Shown: one piece after another, positions 1 through 4,918 of the stretch
How the letters are laid out: the number at the start of each line of letters is the position of its first letter
Position numbering within the stretch: position 1 is the first letter of the stretch
Origin: Dehalococcoidia bacterium
GTDB lineage: Bacteria; Chloroflexota; Dehalococcoidia; SAR202; UBA11138
Reading direction: 5' to 3'
Length of the DNA stretch: 5,817 bases
Assembly: GCA_012270665.1 (NCBI GenBank)
Contig: JAAXHY010000213.1
Coordinates: 1-5,817 of the forward strand
The notes under the pieces: generated by a model
Databases searched by the model: none
What the model was told of the DNA's origin: nothing
The model's input: the letters and a program-made list of their open reading frames with translations, nothing else
Translations under genes and position numbers: made by a program

Positions 1-237
1 CGACATATTCATCTTGTTGACCGTCATCCCTGCCGCGTGCGGATACAGACCGGCGACGATTGACGACCTCGCGGGCGTGCACACCGGCTGGGTGACATAC
101 GCCCGCTCGAACACGAAACTCCTGTCCGCCAGCGCGTTCAGATTCGGTGTCTGAATCCAGTCGTTCCCATAGCAGGCGAGAGTGTCGTAACGCTGCTGGT
201 CGCTGAATATAAAGACGATGTTGGGTCTGGAAGACAT
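1..237 (-). CDS. Type I (formylglycine) sulfatase, N-terminal part, runs off the left edge
   Basis: The first 79 codons of a sulfatase of the alkaline-phosphatase superfamily are present; the rest lies beyond position 1. Such enzymes hydrolyse sulfate esters using a formylglycine made from an active-site Cys or Ser. The protein starts MSSRPNIVFIFSDQQRYDT, the usual first beta strand ending in the metal-binding Asp13/Gln14 pair. ACYGND follows at 21-26 and TPNLNALA at 30-37. The motif CTPAR at residues 53-57 fits the C-x-P-x-R consensus read by formylglycine-generating enzyme, so Cys53 (bases 79-81) should be the modified residue. SSIVAGLYPHAAG at 58-70 completes the signature region. No signal peptide is visible at this start, which would suggest a cytoplasmic enzyme. 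The ATG at 237 is supported by AAGGAG at 248-243, five bases upstream. The gene lies 173 bases downstream of the ABC permease on the same strand and may be read from the same transcript. The substrate cannot be told from this fragment. Confidence 0.93.
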   Translation of the reverse strand, partial: MSSRPNIVFIFSDQQRYDTLACYGNDWIQTPNLNALADRSFVFERAYVTQPVCTPARSSIVAGLYPHAAGMTVNKMNMS

Positions 238-242
238 ACTCG

Positions 243-248
243 CTCCTT
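243..248 (-). promoter_or_regulatory. Ribosome binding site of the sulfatase gene
   Basis: AAGGAG read on the minus strand lies five bases before the ATG at 237. It fixes the start codon of the sulfatase and suggests efficient independent initiation. Confidence 0.75.
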
Positions 249-330
249 GTTGAATCTATAAGTGTCGTGAGAATTCTGTGGCTGGGCAATACCTTATGAA
301 AGAGGGCAAATAGAAGTCTCGACAGTAAGT

Positions 331-394
331 CTGAACTCTGAATTCCGTGGATACGGCGTTACAACCTCAGAAGCGCTAACGCTCCAGAGTTCAG
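331..394 (-). repeat. 10-bp inverted repeat with a competing internal hairpin downstream of the permease gene
   Basis: CTGAACTCTG at 331-340 and CAGAGTTCAG at 385-394 are perfect reverse complements 44 bases apart. They lie in the 173-base gap between the second permease stop (411) and the sulfatase start (237). A second, shorter hairpin at 366-389 uses bases 385-389 of the same right arm: in minus-strand RNA it has nine pairs, one U-U mismatch and a 4-base loop, around AGCG/CGCT. The two folds cannot form together. Neither is followed by a run of U on the minus strand, so this is not a standard intrinsic terminator. A 3'-end stabiliser, a processing site or an attenuator between permease and sulfatase are possible. 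The structure is seen directly; its role is inferred. Confidence 0.5.
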
Positions 395-410
395 GTGACC
401 GCAAACGCGA

Positions 411-1331
411 TCACTCTTCGCCTCTGCCTCGCAGGCGAGGGTCGAGCGCGTCTCTCACCGCGTCCCCGAACAGGTTCATCGCCAGTACCGCAATGGAGAT
501 CATTATTCCGGGCATTATCGCCAGGTGTGGACCGAGGTCGAACACGGTCTGCGCGCCGCTGAGCATGTTGCCCCAGGACGGAGTTGGCGGCTTGATTCCG
601 ATGCCCAGGAAGCTGAGTTGGGCCTCGGCGACGATTGCGCCCGCGATGCCGACGGCTATCAGAACGATGGACACCGGAAGCGTGTTCGGCACCAGGTGCA
701 GCATGACGATTCTCAGAGAGGACGAACCAATAGCGCGCTGCGCCTCTATGTACTGAGCCTCTCGCAGTGAAAGTACGTGCGACCTCACCACTCTTATGGA
801 GCCAATCGCGCTGAACAGCGCCAGAGCGCAGATGACGACCGTCATTGTGAACCCGAACGCCGTGGCGACGACTATTACTATCACAAGGCCGGGAAGCACG
901 AGCATCGTATCCACAAGTCTTTGCAGAAGGATGTCAAAGATTTTTCCGTAGTACGCGCTCACTATGCCTATCAGACTGCCAATCGCCACGCCTATCAGCG
1001 GCGCCGAGAATCCCACCATAAGCGACACTCGGCCGCCGTACATCAGGCGGCTAAGTTCGTCCCTGCCCAGATGGTCCGATCCAAACAGCAGGAATTCGCC
1101 ACCTCTGGCTTCGCCGAATAGTCCTTCATACCGGTTGGCCACGAATTTCGCTGCGTCGAACGGCGCGATCACCGGCGCCAGCGCGGCCAGCGCGACCATC
1201 AGAAGCATTATCGCTCCCCCAACCGCGCCCGCGGGATTCTGTCGACAGAAGCGCCACAAGCCCACTCTGGCTCCGGTCAGACGGTCCTGCCAGCCAGCCT
1301 CATGTGTCCGTTCTTCGATTGAGGATTCCAT
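411..1331 (-). CDS. ABC transporter permease, DppC/OppC type
   Basis: A 306-residue inner-membrane permease of the peptide/nickel/opine (PepT) ABC importer family, with the normal length for DppC/OppC. It would pair with the upstream permease to form the translocation channel. The N-terminal OppC-type segment includes RFCRQNPAGAVGGA and a first membrane helix at about 35-57. The family block FGSDHLGRDELSRLMYGG follows at 83-100. Hydrophobic stretches near 106-126, 138-158, 160-176, 218-237 and 268-288 account for the rest of the membrane core. The EAA loop that contacts the ATPase is seen as EAQRAIGSSSLRIVMLHLVPN at 196-216 (Gly202 conserved). LSFLGIGIKPPTPSWGNML (239-257) and NLFGDAVRDALDPRLR (286-301) are further DppC/OppC hallmarks. 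The ATG at 1331 has GAGGAA at 1342-1337, five bases upstream. Only 33 bases separate it from the preceding permease, so the two are cotranscribed. The transported solute cannot be read from the permease. Confidence 0.95.
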   Translation of the reverse strand: MESSIEERTHEAGWQDRLTGARVGLWRFCRQNPAGAVGGAIMLLMVALAALAPVIAPFDAAKFVANRYEGLFGEARGGEFLLFGSDHLGRDELSRLMYGGRVSLMVGFSAPLIGVAIGSLIGIVSAYYGKIFDILLQRLVDTMLVLPGLVIVIVVATAFGFTMTVVICALALFSAIGSIRVVRSHVLSLREAQYIEAQRAIGSSSLRIVMLHLVPNTLPVSIVLIAVGIAGAIVAEAQLSFLGIGIKPPTPSWGNMLSGAQTVFDLGPHLAIMPGIMISIAVLAMNLFGDAVRDALDPRLRGRGEE

Positions 1332-1336
1332 ATCAG

Positions 1337-1342
1337 TTCCTC
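1337..1342 (-). promoter_or_regulatory. Ribosome binding site of the DppC-type permease
   Basis: GAGGAA on the minus strand lies five bases before the ATG at 1331, inside the 33-base gap between the two permease genes. It supports the chosen start. Confidence 0.7.
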
Positions 1343-1364
1343 GTTACCCGTTCTGGCGACCTCT

Positions 1365-2318
1365 CTATTCGTATGTAACCCTAGGGTCGAGAACTTTGTA
1401 GGAAAGGTCTATAAGCAGTATCCACACCATCATGAACACGCCGATGAGCAGCACCATGCCCAGCACCATTACCGCGTCCCGTCCCCTGACCGACTCGATC
1501 AAGTGCAGCCCGATGCCAGGCAGGTTGAAAACGGTCTCCAGAACCACCGCCCCATCTATGAGAGAGGCGAAGAGCATCCCCAGCATAGTCACCACCGGCA
1601 GAAGAGCGTTGCGAAGCGCGTGTCTGATTATTACGACGCGCGGAAGAAGCCCCTTCGACCATGCAGTGCGAACATAGTCCTCGCTCAGCACCTCCAGCAT
1701 CATGGATCTAATCATCCGGCTGATCACCGCGGCTGAGCGAAAGCCCAGTATCAGCGCGGGGAACATGAACCTCTGCAGCGACTTGACCGGGTCTTCCCAT
1801 AAATCAACGTGCTGGGCGGGCGGCGCCCACCCTACGTATCGCGCGAGTACCAGCAAAATGATGATCCCAAGCCAGAACGCAGGGACCGCCATTCCCACCG
1901 CGCTGGCGGCCCGAACCGCCTGGTCGAACGCGCTCCCCCTGAACAGCGCGGAGAATATACCCGCCGGAATCGAGAGCACGATTGCCACCAGTACACCCAG
2001 AATCGCTAGCGTCACAGTGACGTCAATCTTCGGCTTTATTGCCTCCCACACCGACTGGTTAAAGTACACCGAGTAGCCCAGGTCTCCCCGCGCCATCTTT
2101 GCCAGCCAGCGCACGTACTGTACATAGAGCGGATCGCTCAGCCCCAGTTCCACGCGGAGCTCCGCTATCGCCTCTGGACTCGCCGCGTTCTCCTCGCTGG
2201 CGAGCAGGGTCGAAGCCACGTCCCCGGGGATGAACTGGAGCATCATGAACAGGATAGTGCCCAGCAAAAAGAGGGTGGGGATGATCAGTAGCAAACGCCT
2301 TATGATATAGCCTCGCAT
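1365..2318 (-). CDS. ABC transporter permease, DppB/OppB type
   Basis: A 317-residue inner-membrane permease, the first channel subunit of the same PepT-family importer and of usual DppB/OppB length. The start MRGYIIRRLLLIIPTLFLLG is the typical DppB N-terminus with the first membrane helix at about 9-28, followed by the family motif FIPGDVA at 29-35. SDPLYVQYVRWLAKMARGDLG (61-81) is the periplasmic block seen in most DppB proteins. Further membrane segments lie near 100-125, 136-158, 183-200, 238-262 and 284-305. The EAA-type ATPase contact is DYVRTAWSKGL at 214-224 continuing to RHALRNALLP at 232-241. FNLPGIGLHLIESVRGRD at 264-281 and the ending YKVLDPRV are conserved. Upstream on the minus strand, GAGGG (2329-2325) followed by GAGG close to the ATG provides a purine-rich ribosome site. 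The gene follows the binding-protein gene after 130 bases holding two hairpins and precedes the second permease by 33 bases. Confidence 0.95.
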   Translation of the reverse strand: MRGYIIRRLLLIIPTLFLLGTILFMMLQFIPGDVASTLLASEENAASPEAIAELRVELGLSDPLYVQYVRWLAKMARGDLGYSVYFNQSVWEAIKPKIDVTVTLAILGVLVAIVLSIPAGIFSALFRGSAFDQAVRAASAVGMAVPAFWLGIIILLVLARYVGWAPPAQHVDLWEDPVKSLQRFMFPALILGFRSAAVISRMIRSMMLEVLSEDYVRTAWSKGLLPRVVIIRHALRNALLPVVTMLGMLFASLIDGAVVLETVFNLPGIGLHLIESVRGRDAVMVLGMVLLIGVFMMVWILLIDLSYKVLDPRVTYE

Positions 2319-2372
2319 TCCTCACCCTCGATTCCTCTGATTGGCCGCCTGACGATAAATCCCTTCTCCTCG

Positions 2373-2398
2373 ACGGGGAAAGCTAGAGCCTGCCCCGT
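2373..2398 (-). repeat. Weak second hairpin in the binding-protein/permease gap
   Basis: ACGGGG at 2373-2378 and CCCCGT at 2393-2398 are reverse complements with a 14-base loop. On the transcript this follows the stronger 2411-2438 hairpin and lies about 44 bases before the permease ribosome site. Its CCCC arm could also pair with the G run of the first hairpin, so alternative folds exist. There is no U tract. The arms are short, so chance remains possible. Confidence 0.35.
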
Positions 2399-2410
2399 AC
2401 TTGATACGTA

Positions 2411-2438
2411 GATGGGGGTTGGTTAGTTCACCCCCATC
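2411..2438 (-). repeat. Perfect 9-bp intercistronic stem-loop after the binding-protein gene
   Basis: GATGGGGGT (2411-2419) and ACCCCCATC (2430-2438) form an uninterrupted 9-bp stem with a 10-base loop. It begins 10 bases past the stop codon of the solute-binding protein at 2449, in the 130-base gap before the first permease. On the minus strand the stem is followed by TACGTATCAAG, with no U tract, so it is not a classical terminator. Hairpins in this place in binding-protein operons (the malE-malF gap is the well-known case) protect the upstream mRNA from 3' exonuclease and raise binding protein over permease. That role is inferred from position. Confidence 0.65.
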
Positions 2439-2448
2439 CACTGACGGA

Positions 2449-4263
2449 CTATCTCCCCGGCGCACCCTCGTCCAGCCATGCGTCAACGAACCTGGACTGG
2501 ATGAACTTCGCGGTCGCAATCGCGTCCACGTTCATCACGTAGTTGTACTTGATCTGGAACTCGTCTGGACGGCGCACCGGCACTTTGGGGTTCCACTCTT
2601 CCCGCATTATCGTGTCCATCTTCTTGGTGATTTCCTTCTCTTCGAGCGAACCAAGCCCCACCCTGTCCAGTTCCGAGAGCAGATCCAGCCACTCCTGTGG
2701 CGGTTCTGCCTGGCACATGTCGAAGCCCGCGCCCGGCCTGAATACCTGGTTGATGATCTCCACCGGACTCTTGCTCGCCACCGCCTGCCCGAACCAGAAC
2801 AACTCGTAGTCACAGGCGTATGCCTGTTCCCTCGCCGAAGTCAATTCGGTCACCACTATCTCGATCTCCACTCCCAGCGGCTCCATCTGCTGCTGGATGA
2901 TTAGAACGATGTTCGGCTCCGCCTCCTCCGTCAGGAATTCGATCTTGTCAACGCCCTTCTCGGCGAACACCTGCTTCGCCATCTCTTGCTGGGCCTCTTT
3001 CTGATCCCAGTTCAGACACGGGTAATCCAGAATGTCGTCATAGTTCGGGTCCGCGGTGCCGAAGAAACTGATCTGCCGCAGATTGGGCGGATCAACGTCC
3101 GGCACGCTGGTTAGATCTATTATCTCCCTCGTGTCAACCGCGCACCTGAACGCCTGCCGAACCTCGGGGTCGTCGAACGGCGGTATCGAGCCGTTCATCG
3201 CTATCCCCTGGAAGCCCGGGCTGTCCCAGCGTATCACCGATACCTCATCTGGCATCTGTTCCTGTATCCCGTATGCCGTGTTCGGGGGGAAGGTCGTGTA
3301 ATAGTCAATCTGCTTGGTCGAGAACGCCGCGCCCGCGAGTTCGTTGTTAGCAAATGCGATGCCCGTTATCTTGTCCAGAAGCGGATACGGGCTGCCGTCC
3401 GGCGCGTCAACGAAATAGTCGGGGTAGGCGGACGTGACCACGTTATTCCCCACATCCCATGTATCCATCTTGAACGCGCCCGTGCCGATGACCTGCTCCG
3501 GGTCGCTCAGATTGCCGCCCGACGCCGACAGCACGTGCTCGGGAAGCATGATGTGCCAGGAGTCCGCCAGCGCCGACAGAATCCGGCTCGTCGGATTCTT
3601 GGTCTTTATCGTCATCGTGTGGTCGTCAATCTTGTTCATCTCGTCAACTAGAAGAAATCCGGCGACGCGCGGCTGTGGAATGCCCTCCGGCGGGTCAACC
3701 CACCTGTTTATCGTGTAAACCACGTCGTCAACTGTGAACGGCTCCCCATCGTGCCAAGTCACTCCCTCGTGGAAATCGAGGGTCACGCTGCCCAGGTCAT
3801 CAGCGAGCTTCCAGGACTTGGCGAGGTCGGGATTCACGGTCAACCCATCCCTCGGAGAGAACTGGAGAACCCCGCTGTACATCCGGTTGAGACCCTGCGT
3901 CGAAGACCAGTGTGACCTGGTGGTCATATCCCAGCGGTCGAACCACACCCCGGTGGCCATGCGCATGTGTCCACCGCGTCTGCCGTCCGAGAAGGGCGAC
4001 TCCATTATCGCTTCCGTTGGCTTGGGCTTTGCCGCCGGTTGTGCAGGCGCTGCGGTTGCGGCCGGAGCTGGCTGCGCGGCAGCTTGTGCGGGTTGAGCGG
4101 AAGCAGGTGCTGCGGTCGGAGCCGGGGCCGCCGGAACGGGCGCTGCGGGTTGGCTCGGTTCTTCCTCCGCGGAGCCACAGGCCAGCATCGCAATCAGGAT
4201 TGCTGGTGCCAGAAACGCGAACAACAATAGTCTTGGTGCGCCGAAAGAAGATGTTCGTATCAA
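2449..4263 (-). CDS. ABC transporter solute-binding lipoprotein, family 5 (SBP_bac_5; peptide/nickel/opine type)
   Basis: A 604-residue extracytoplasmic solute receptor that hands its ligand to the two permeases encoded next. The N-terminus has Arg residues at 3 and 11, a hydrophobic core (about 12-27) and a lipobox-like MLAC ending at Cys29, so a lipid-anchored protein is expected. An Ala/Pro/Gln-rich low-complexity linker follows at about 36-85. The family-5 domain starts near residue 97 and shows LTVNPDLAKSWKLADD (141-156), FHEGVTWHDGEPFTVDDVVY (164-183), the IGTGAFKM block (259-266) and FDDPEVRQAFRCAVDTREI (363-381). The start is the unusual codon TTG at 4263. GGGAGGA lies five bases upstream and no better in-frame start precedes the signal peptide. 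A near-consensus promoter lies about 157 bases upstream. Family-5 proteins bind oligopeptides, dipeptides, nickel chelates, opines or oligosaccharides; the ligand here cannot be assigned. The length and fold-defining motifs are intact and nothing suggests a pseudogene. Confidence 0.94.
   Translation of the reverse strand: MIRTSSFGAPRLLLFAFLAPAILIAMLACGSAEEEPSQPAAPVPAAPAPTAAPASAQPAQAAAQPAPAATAAPAQPAAKPKPTEAIMESPFSDGRRGGHMRMATGVWFDRWDMTTRSHWSSTQGLNRMYSGVLQFSPRDGLTVNPDLAKSWKLADDLGSVTLDFHEGVTWHDGEPFTVDDVVYTINRWVDPPEGIPQPRVAGFLLVDEMNKIDDHTMTIKTKNPTSRILSALADSWHIMLPEHVLSASGGNLSDPEQVIGTGAFKMDTWDVGNNVVTSAYPDYFVDAPDGSPYPLLDKITGIAFANNELAGAAFSTKQIDYYTTFPPNTAYGIQEQMPDEVSVIRWDSPGFQGIAMNGSIPPFDDPEVRQAFRCAVDTREIIDLTSVPDVDPPNLRQISFFGTADPNYDDILDYPCLNWDQKEAQQEMAKQVFAEKGVDKIEFLTEEAEPNIVLIIQQQMEPLGVEIEIVVTELTSAREQAYACDYELFWFGQAVASKSPVEIINQVFRPGAGFDMCQAEPPQEWLDLLSELDRVGLGSLEEKEITKKMDTIMREEWNPKVPVRRPDEFQIKYNYVMNVDAIATAKFIQSRFVDAWLDEGAPGR
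4018..4158 (-). other. Region encoding the Ala/Pro/Gln low-complexity linker of the lipoprotein
   Basis: Codons for about residues 36-82 encode almost only Ala, Pro, Gln, Ser and Thr (for example PAAPVPAAPAPTAAP). It separates the lipidated Cys29 from the binding domain by roughly 60 residues, probably a flexible tether from membrane to receptor. The GC-rich repetitive codons create long open frames on the opposite strand that are shadows, not genes. Confidence 0.8.
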
Positions 4264-4268
4264 CTGAT

Positions 4269-4274
4269 CCTCCC
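4269..4274 (-). promoter_or_regulatory. Ribosome binding site that decides the TTG start of the binding protein
   Basis: GGGAGG read on the minus strand, followed by ATCAG and then TTG at 4263. The near-perfect Shine-Dalgarno match at normal distance is the main reason to accept TTG as initiator, since no ATG or GTG lies in frame at the signal-peptide boundary. Confidence 0.8.
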
Positions 4275-4314
4275 TACTTGGCTTGAGTGAATGTGTACCA
4301 AATGCGAAATTAGT

Positions 4315-4358
4315 CGGGACAGAAGGCCATCCACGGGGATTTGCCCCCCAGCGTCCCG
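4315..4358 (-). promoter_or_regulatory. Nested stem-loop in the leader of the transporter operon
   Basis: CGGGAC (4315-4320) and GTCCCG (4353-4358) form an outer 6-bp stem. Inside it GGGG (4335-4338) and CCCC (4344-4347) form a second stem with a 5-base loop, with an asymmetric internal loop between the two. The element lies within the predicted transcript leader, about 50 bases before the TTG start. No U tract follows on the minus strand. It does not match any riboswitch class I can recognise. A folded regulatory leader or an mRNA-stabilising structure is possible. Confidence 0.4.
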
Positions 4359-4427
4359 GGAGAAGTGCGAATTCAAGAAACAGGCCATGAACAGTTCTTC
4401 GTGAATGTGGATTCCGTGATAGCCCGC

Positions 4428-4456
4428 ATTCTATTACCCATCCAGAAAGCGGTCAA
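4428..4456 (-). promoter_or_regulatory. Near-consensus sigma-70 promoter of the transporter operon
   Basis: On the minus strand TTGACC (4456-4451) and TAGAAT (4433-4428) are each 5 of 6 matches to the -35 and -10 consensus, separated by an ideal 17 bases. Transcription would start near 4421 and leave a leader of about 157 bases before the binding-protein TTG codon. It is the best promoter match I found upstream of this operon. A shorter second promoter nearer the gene cannot be ruled out. Confidence 0.6.
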
Positions 4457-4471
4457 GTGGCGCTGTAAACG

Positions 4472-4493
4472 CCCTTTGCTTCCCTTTGCTTCC
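4472..4493. repeat. 10-bp tandem direct repeat next to the promoter
   Basis: CCCTTTGCTT occurs twice head to tail (4472-4481, 4482-4491) followed by CC. On the minus strand it reads as a purine-rich GGAAGCAAAGGGAAGCAAAG and lies about 50-72 bases upstream of the predicted start near 4421. A one-helical-turn direct repeat in this position is typical of activator sites for OmpR/PhoB-type response regulators. A chance or slippage repeat is also possible. Confidence 0.5.
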
Positions 4494-4660
4494 AGTGGTC
4501 AGTCTTCCTAAACTGACATGACTCCGGTCGCCCCCTTGAATCTGATAGACATGCCCTTCCCTTCACAACCCGTCCAATGCCTATTGCAATGAAATTTCGC
4601 CCAGCTTATTAAGGACGACGGAACATAACGTGCCGCCAGTCTTGGCAGCTGATCCCGGAA

Positions 4661-4676
4661 CTGCTGTTGGCAGCAG
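4661..4676. repeat. Perfect 6-bp hairpin with tetraloop
   Basis: CTGCTG, TTGG, CAGCAG forms a perfect 6-bp stem closed by a 4-base loop. It stands about 25 bases left of the larger dyad at 4700-4734. It could be part of a structured RNA or a binding site, and no known RNA family is recognised. Confidence 0.35.
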
Positions 4677-4699
4677 GTCGCCGATGAAACCCGCTGCGA

Positions 4700-4734
4700 C
4701 ATGATAGACACCGGATATGGTGCGATGTATCATG
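4700..4734. repeat. 35-base dyad upstream of purC
   Basis: CATGATA (4700-4706) and TATCATG (4728-4734) are perfect 7-bp reverse complements. Within them CACC (4709-4712) and GGTG (4719-4722) form a 4-bp inner stem with loop GGATAT. Eleven pairs in 35 bases make this the strongest dyad in the intergenic region. It could be an operator for a dimeric regulator or an RNA hairpin. It lies about 185 bases before the purC start, rather far for a simple repressor site. Confidence 0.45.
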
Positions 4735-4823
4735 CCCGTTGGGGTGCTCACTATGAGTTAGGGAAACCGGAAAAGCCTTGAAGAAGCCATTTCCAAGAAG
4801 ATAACATTTGACCAATTCCAAGG

Positions 4824-4850
4824 CCCTCCTGTAGGACGGGAAACTTCCGT
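4824..4850 (+). promoter_or_regulatory. Two mutually exclusive hairpins upstream of purC
   Basis: CCCTCC (4824-4829) can pair with GGA-GGG (4834-4836 and 4838-4840, one bulged C) around a TGTA loop. ACGGGA (4836-4841) can instead pair with TTCCGT (4845-4850) around AAC. Both folds need bases 4836-4840. If the purC transcript starts upstream of this point the pair could switch. No U tract follows, and purine-riboswitch or ZTP-riboswitch core motifs are not seen. Confidence 0.25.
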
Positions 4851-4862
4851 CAAGCCAGCAAT

Positions 4863-4891
4863 TTGTTGGTGCAATAGGGCCATCGTATAGG
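4863..4891 (+). promoter_or_regulatory. purC: Possible purC promoter
   Basis: TTGTTG (4863-4868), 17 bases, then TATAGG (4886-4891) would start transcription about 20 bases before the purC ATG. Both boxes are poor matches. An alternative is TTGAAG (4778-4783), 16 bases, GATAAC (4800-4805), which would include the 4824-4850 hairpins in the leader. The sequence does not decide between them. Confidence 0.25.
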
Positions 4892-4904
4892 CTTTTAACC
4901 TCGC

Positions 4905-4908
4905 GGAG
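4905..4908 (+). promoter_or_regulatory. purC: Ribosome binding site of purC
   Basis: GGAG within CGGAGA lies ten bases before the ATG at 4919, a slightly long but workable spacing. An in-frame TAA directly precedes the ATG, so no upstream start is possible in this frame. Confidence 0.55.
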
Positions 4909-4918
4909 ACAACAATAA

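Larger units (their letters stand above)
4457..4918. other. Intergenic region with no supportable gene
   Basis: About 460 bases between the transporter promoter and purC. Open frames here are short (70 codons or fewer), resemble no family I know and mostly lack ribosome sites. The one exception is a minus-strand TTG-initiated frame of 70 codons from 4821, with AGGAGG three bases before the start; its product looks random in composition. I see no tRNA, rRNA, SRP RNA, RNase P, tmRNA or known riboswitch. The stretch holds the tandem repeat at 4472-4493, hairpins at 4661-4676, 4700-4734 and 4824-4850, and presumably the purC promoter. With the leader at 4264-4456 it makes up the 655-base divergent gap. 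Confidence 0.6.

Noticed and set aside
255..260. TATAGA as -10 box of a sulfatase promoter
   Set aside because: No -35 match lies at suitable spacing, and transcription would start within the ribosome binding site.
2401..2904. Plus-strand 167-codon frame antisense to the binding-protein C-terminus
   Set aside because: It lies almost wholly within a well-supported minus-strand gene, and its composition is that of a reverse-frame shadow.
3912..4286. Long plus-strand frames opposite the lipoprotein N-terminus
   Set aside because: They are antisense shadows of the GC-rich Ala/Pro linker codons. The minus-strand frame has full family motifs and a ribosome site.
4389..4397. GAACAGTTC palindrome resembling a LexA box
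   Set aside because: The Gram-positive type SOS box needs GAAC-N4-GTTC. Here the half-sites are only one base apart.
4583..4590. 8-base palindrome ATTGCAAT
   Set aside because: It is short, single and compatible with chance, and nothing nearby suggests function.
4651..4680. Possible SRP RNA-like hairpin (CCGGAA near CAGCAG)
   Set aside because: The conserved apical SRP helix with its GGAA-type tetraloop and flanking internal loops is not reproduced; only isolated short words match.
4508..4711. Minus-strand 67-codon frame with GTG start
   Set aside because: It has no ribosome binding site, overlaps the dyad, and its product resembles nothing known.
4609..4821. Minus-strand 70-codon frame starting TTG at 4821, with AGGAGG just upstream
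   Set aside because: The spacing to the start is short (three bases), the initiator is rare, the product has no recognisable domain or natural composition, and the AGGAGG is the complement of a hairpin arm.
4879..4896. GCC...GGCTTTT as an intrinsic terminator before purC
   Set aside because: The stem is only three pairs with a long loop, too weak to terminate.
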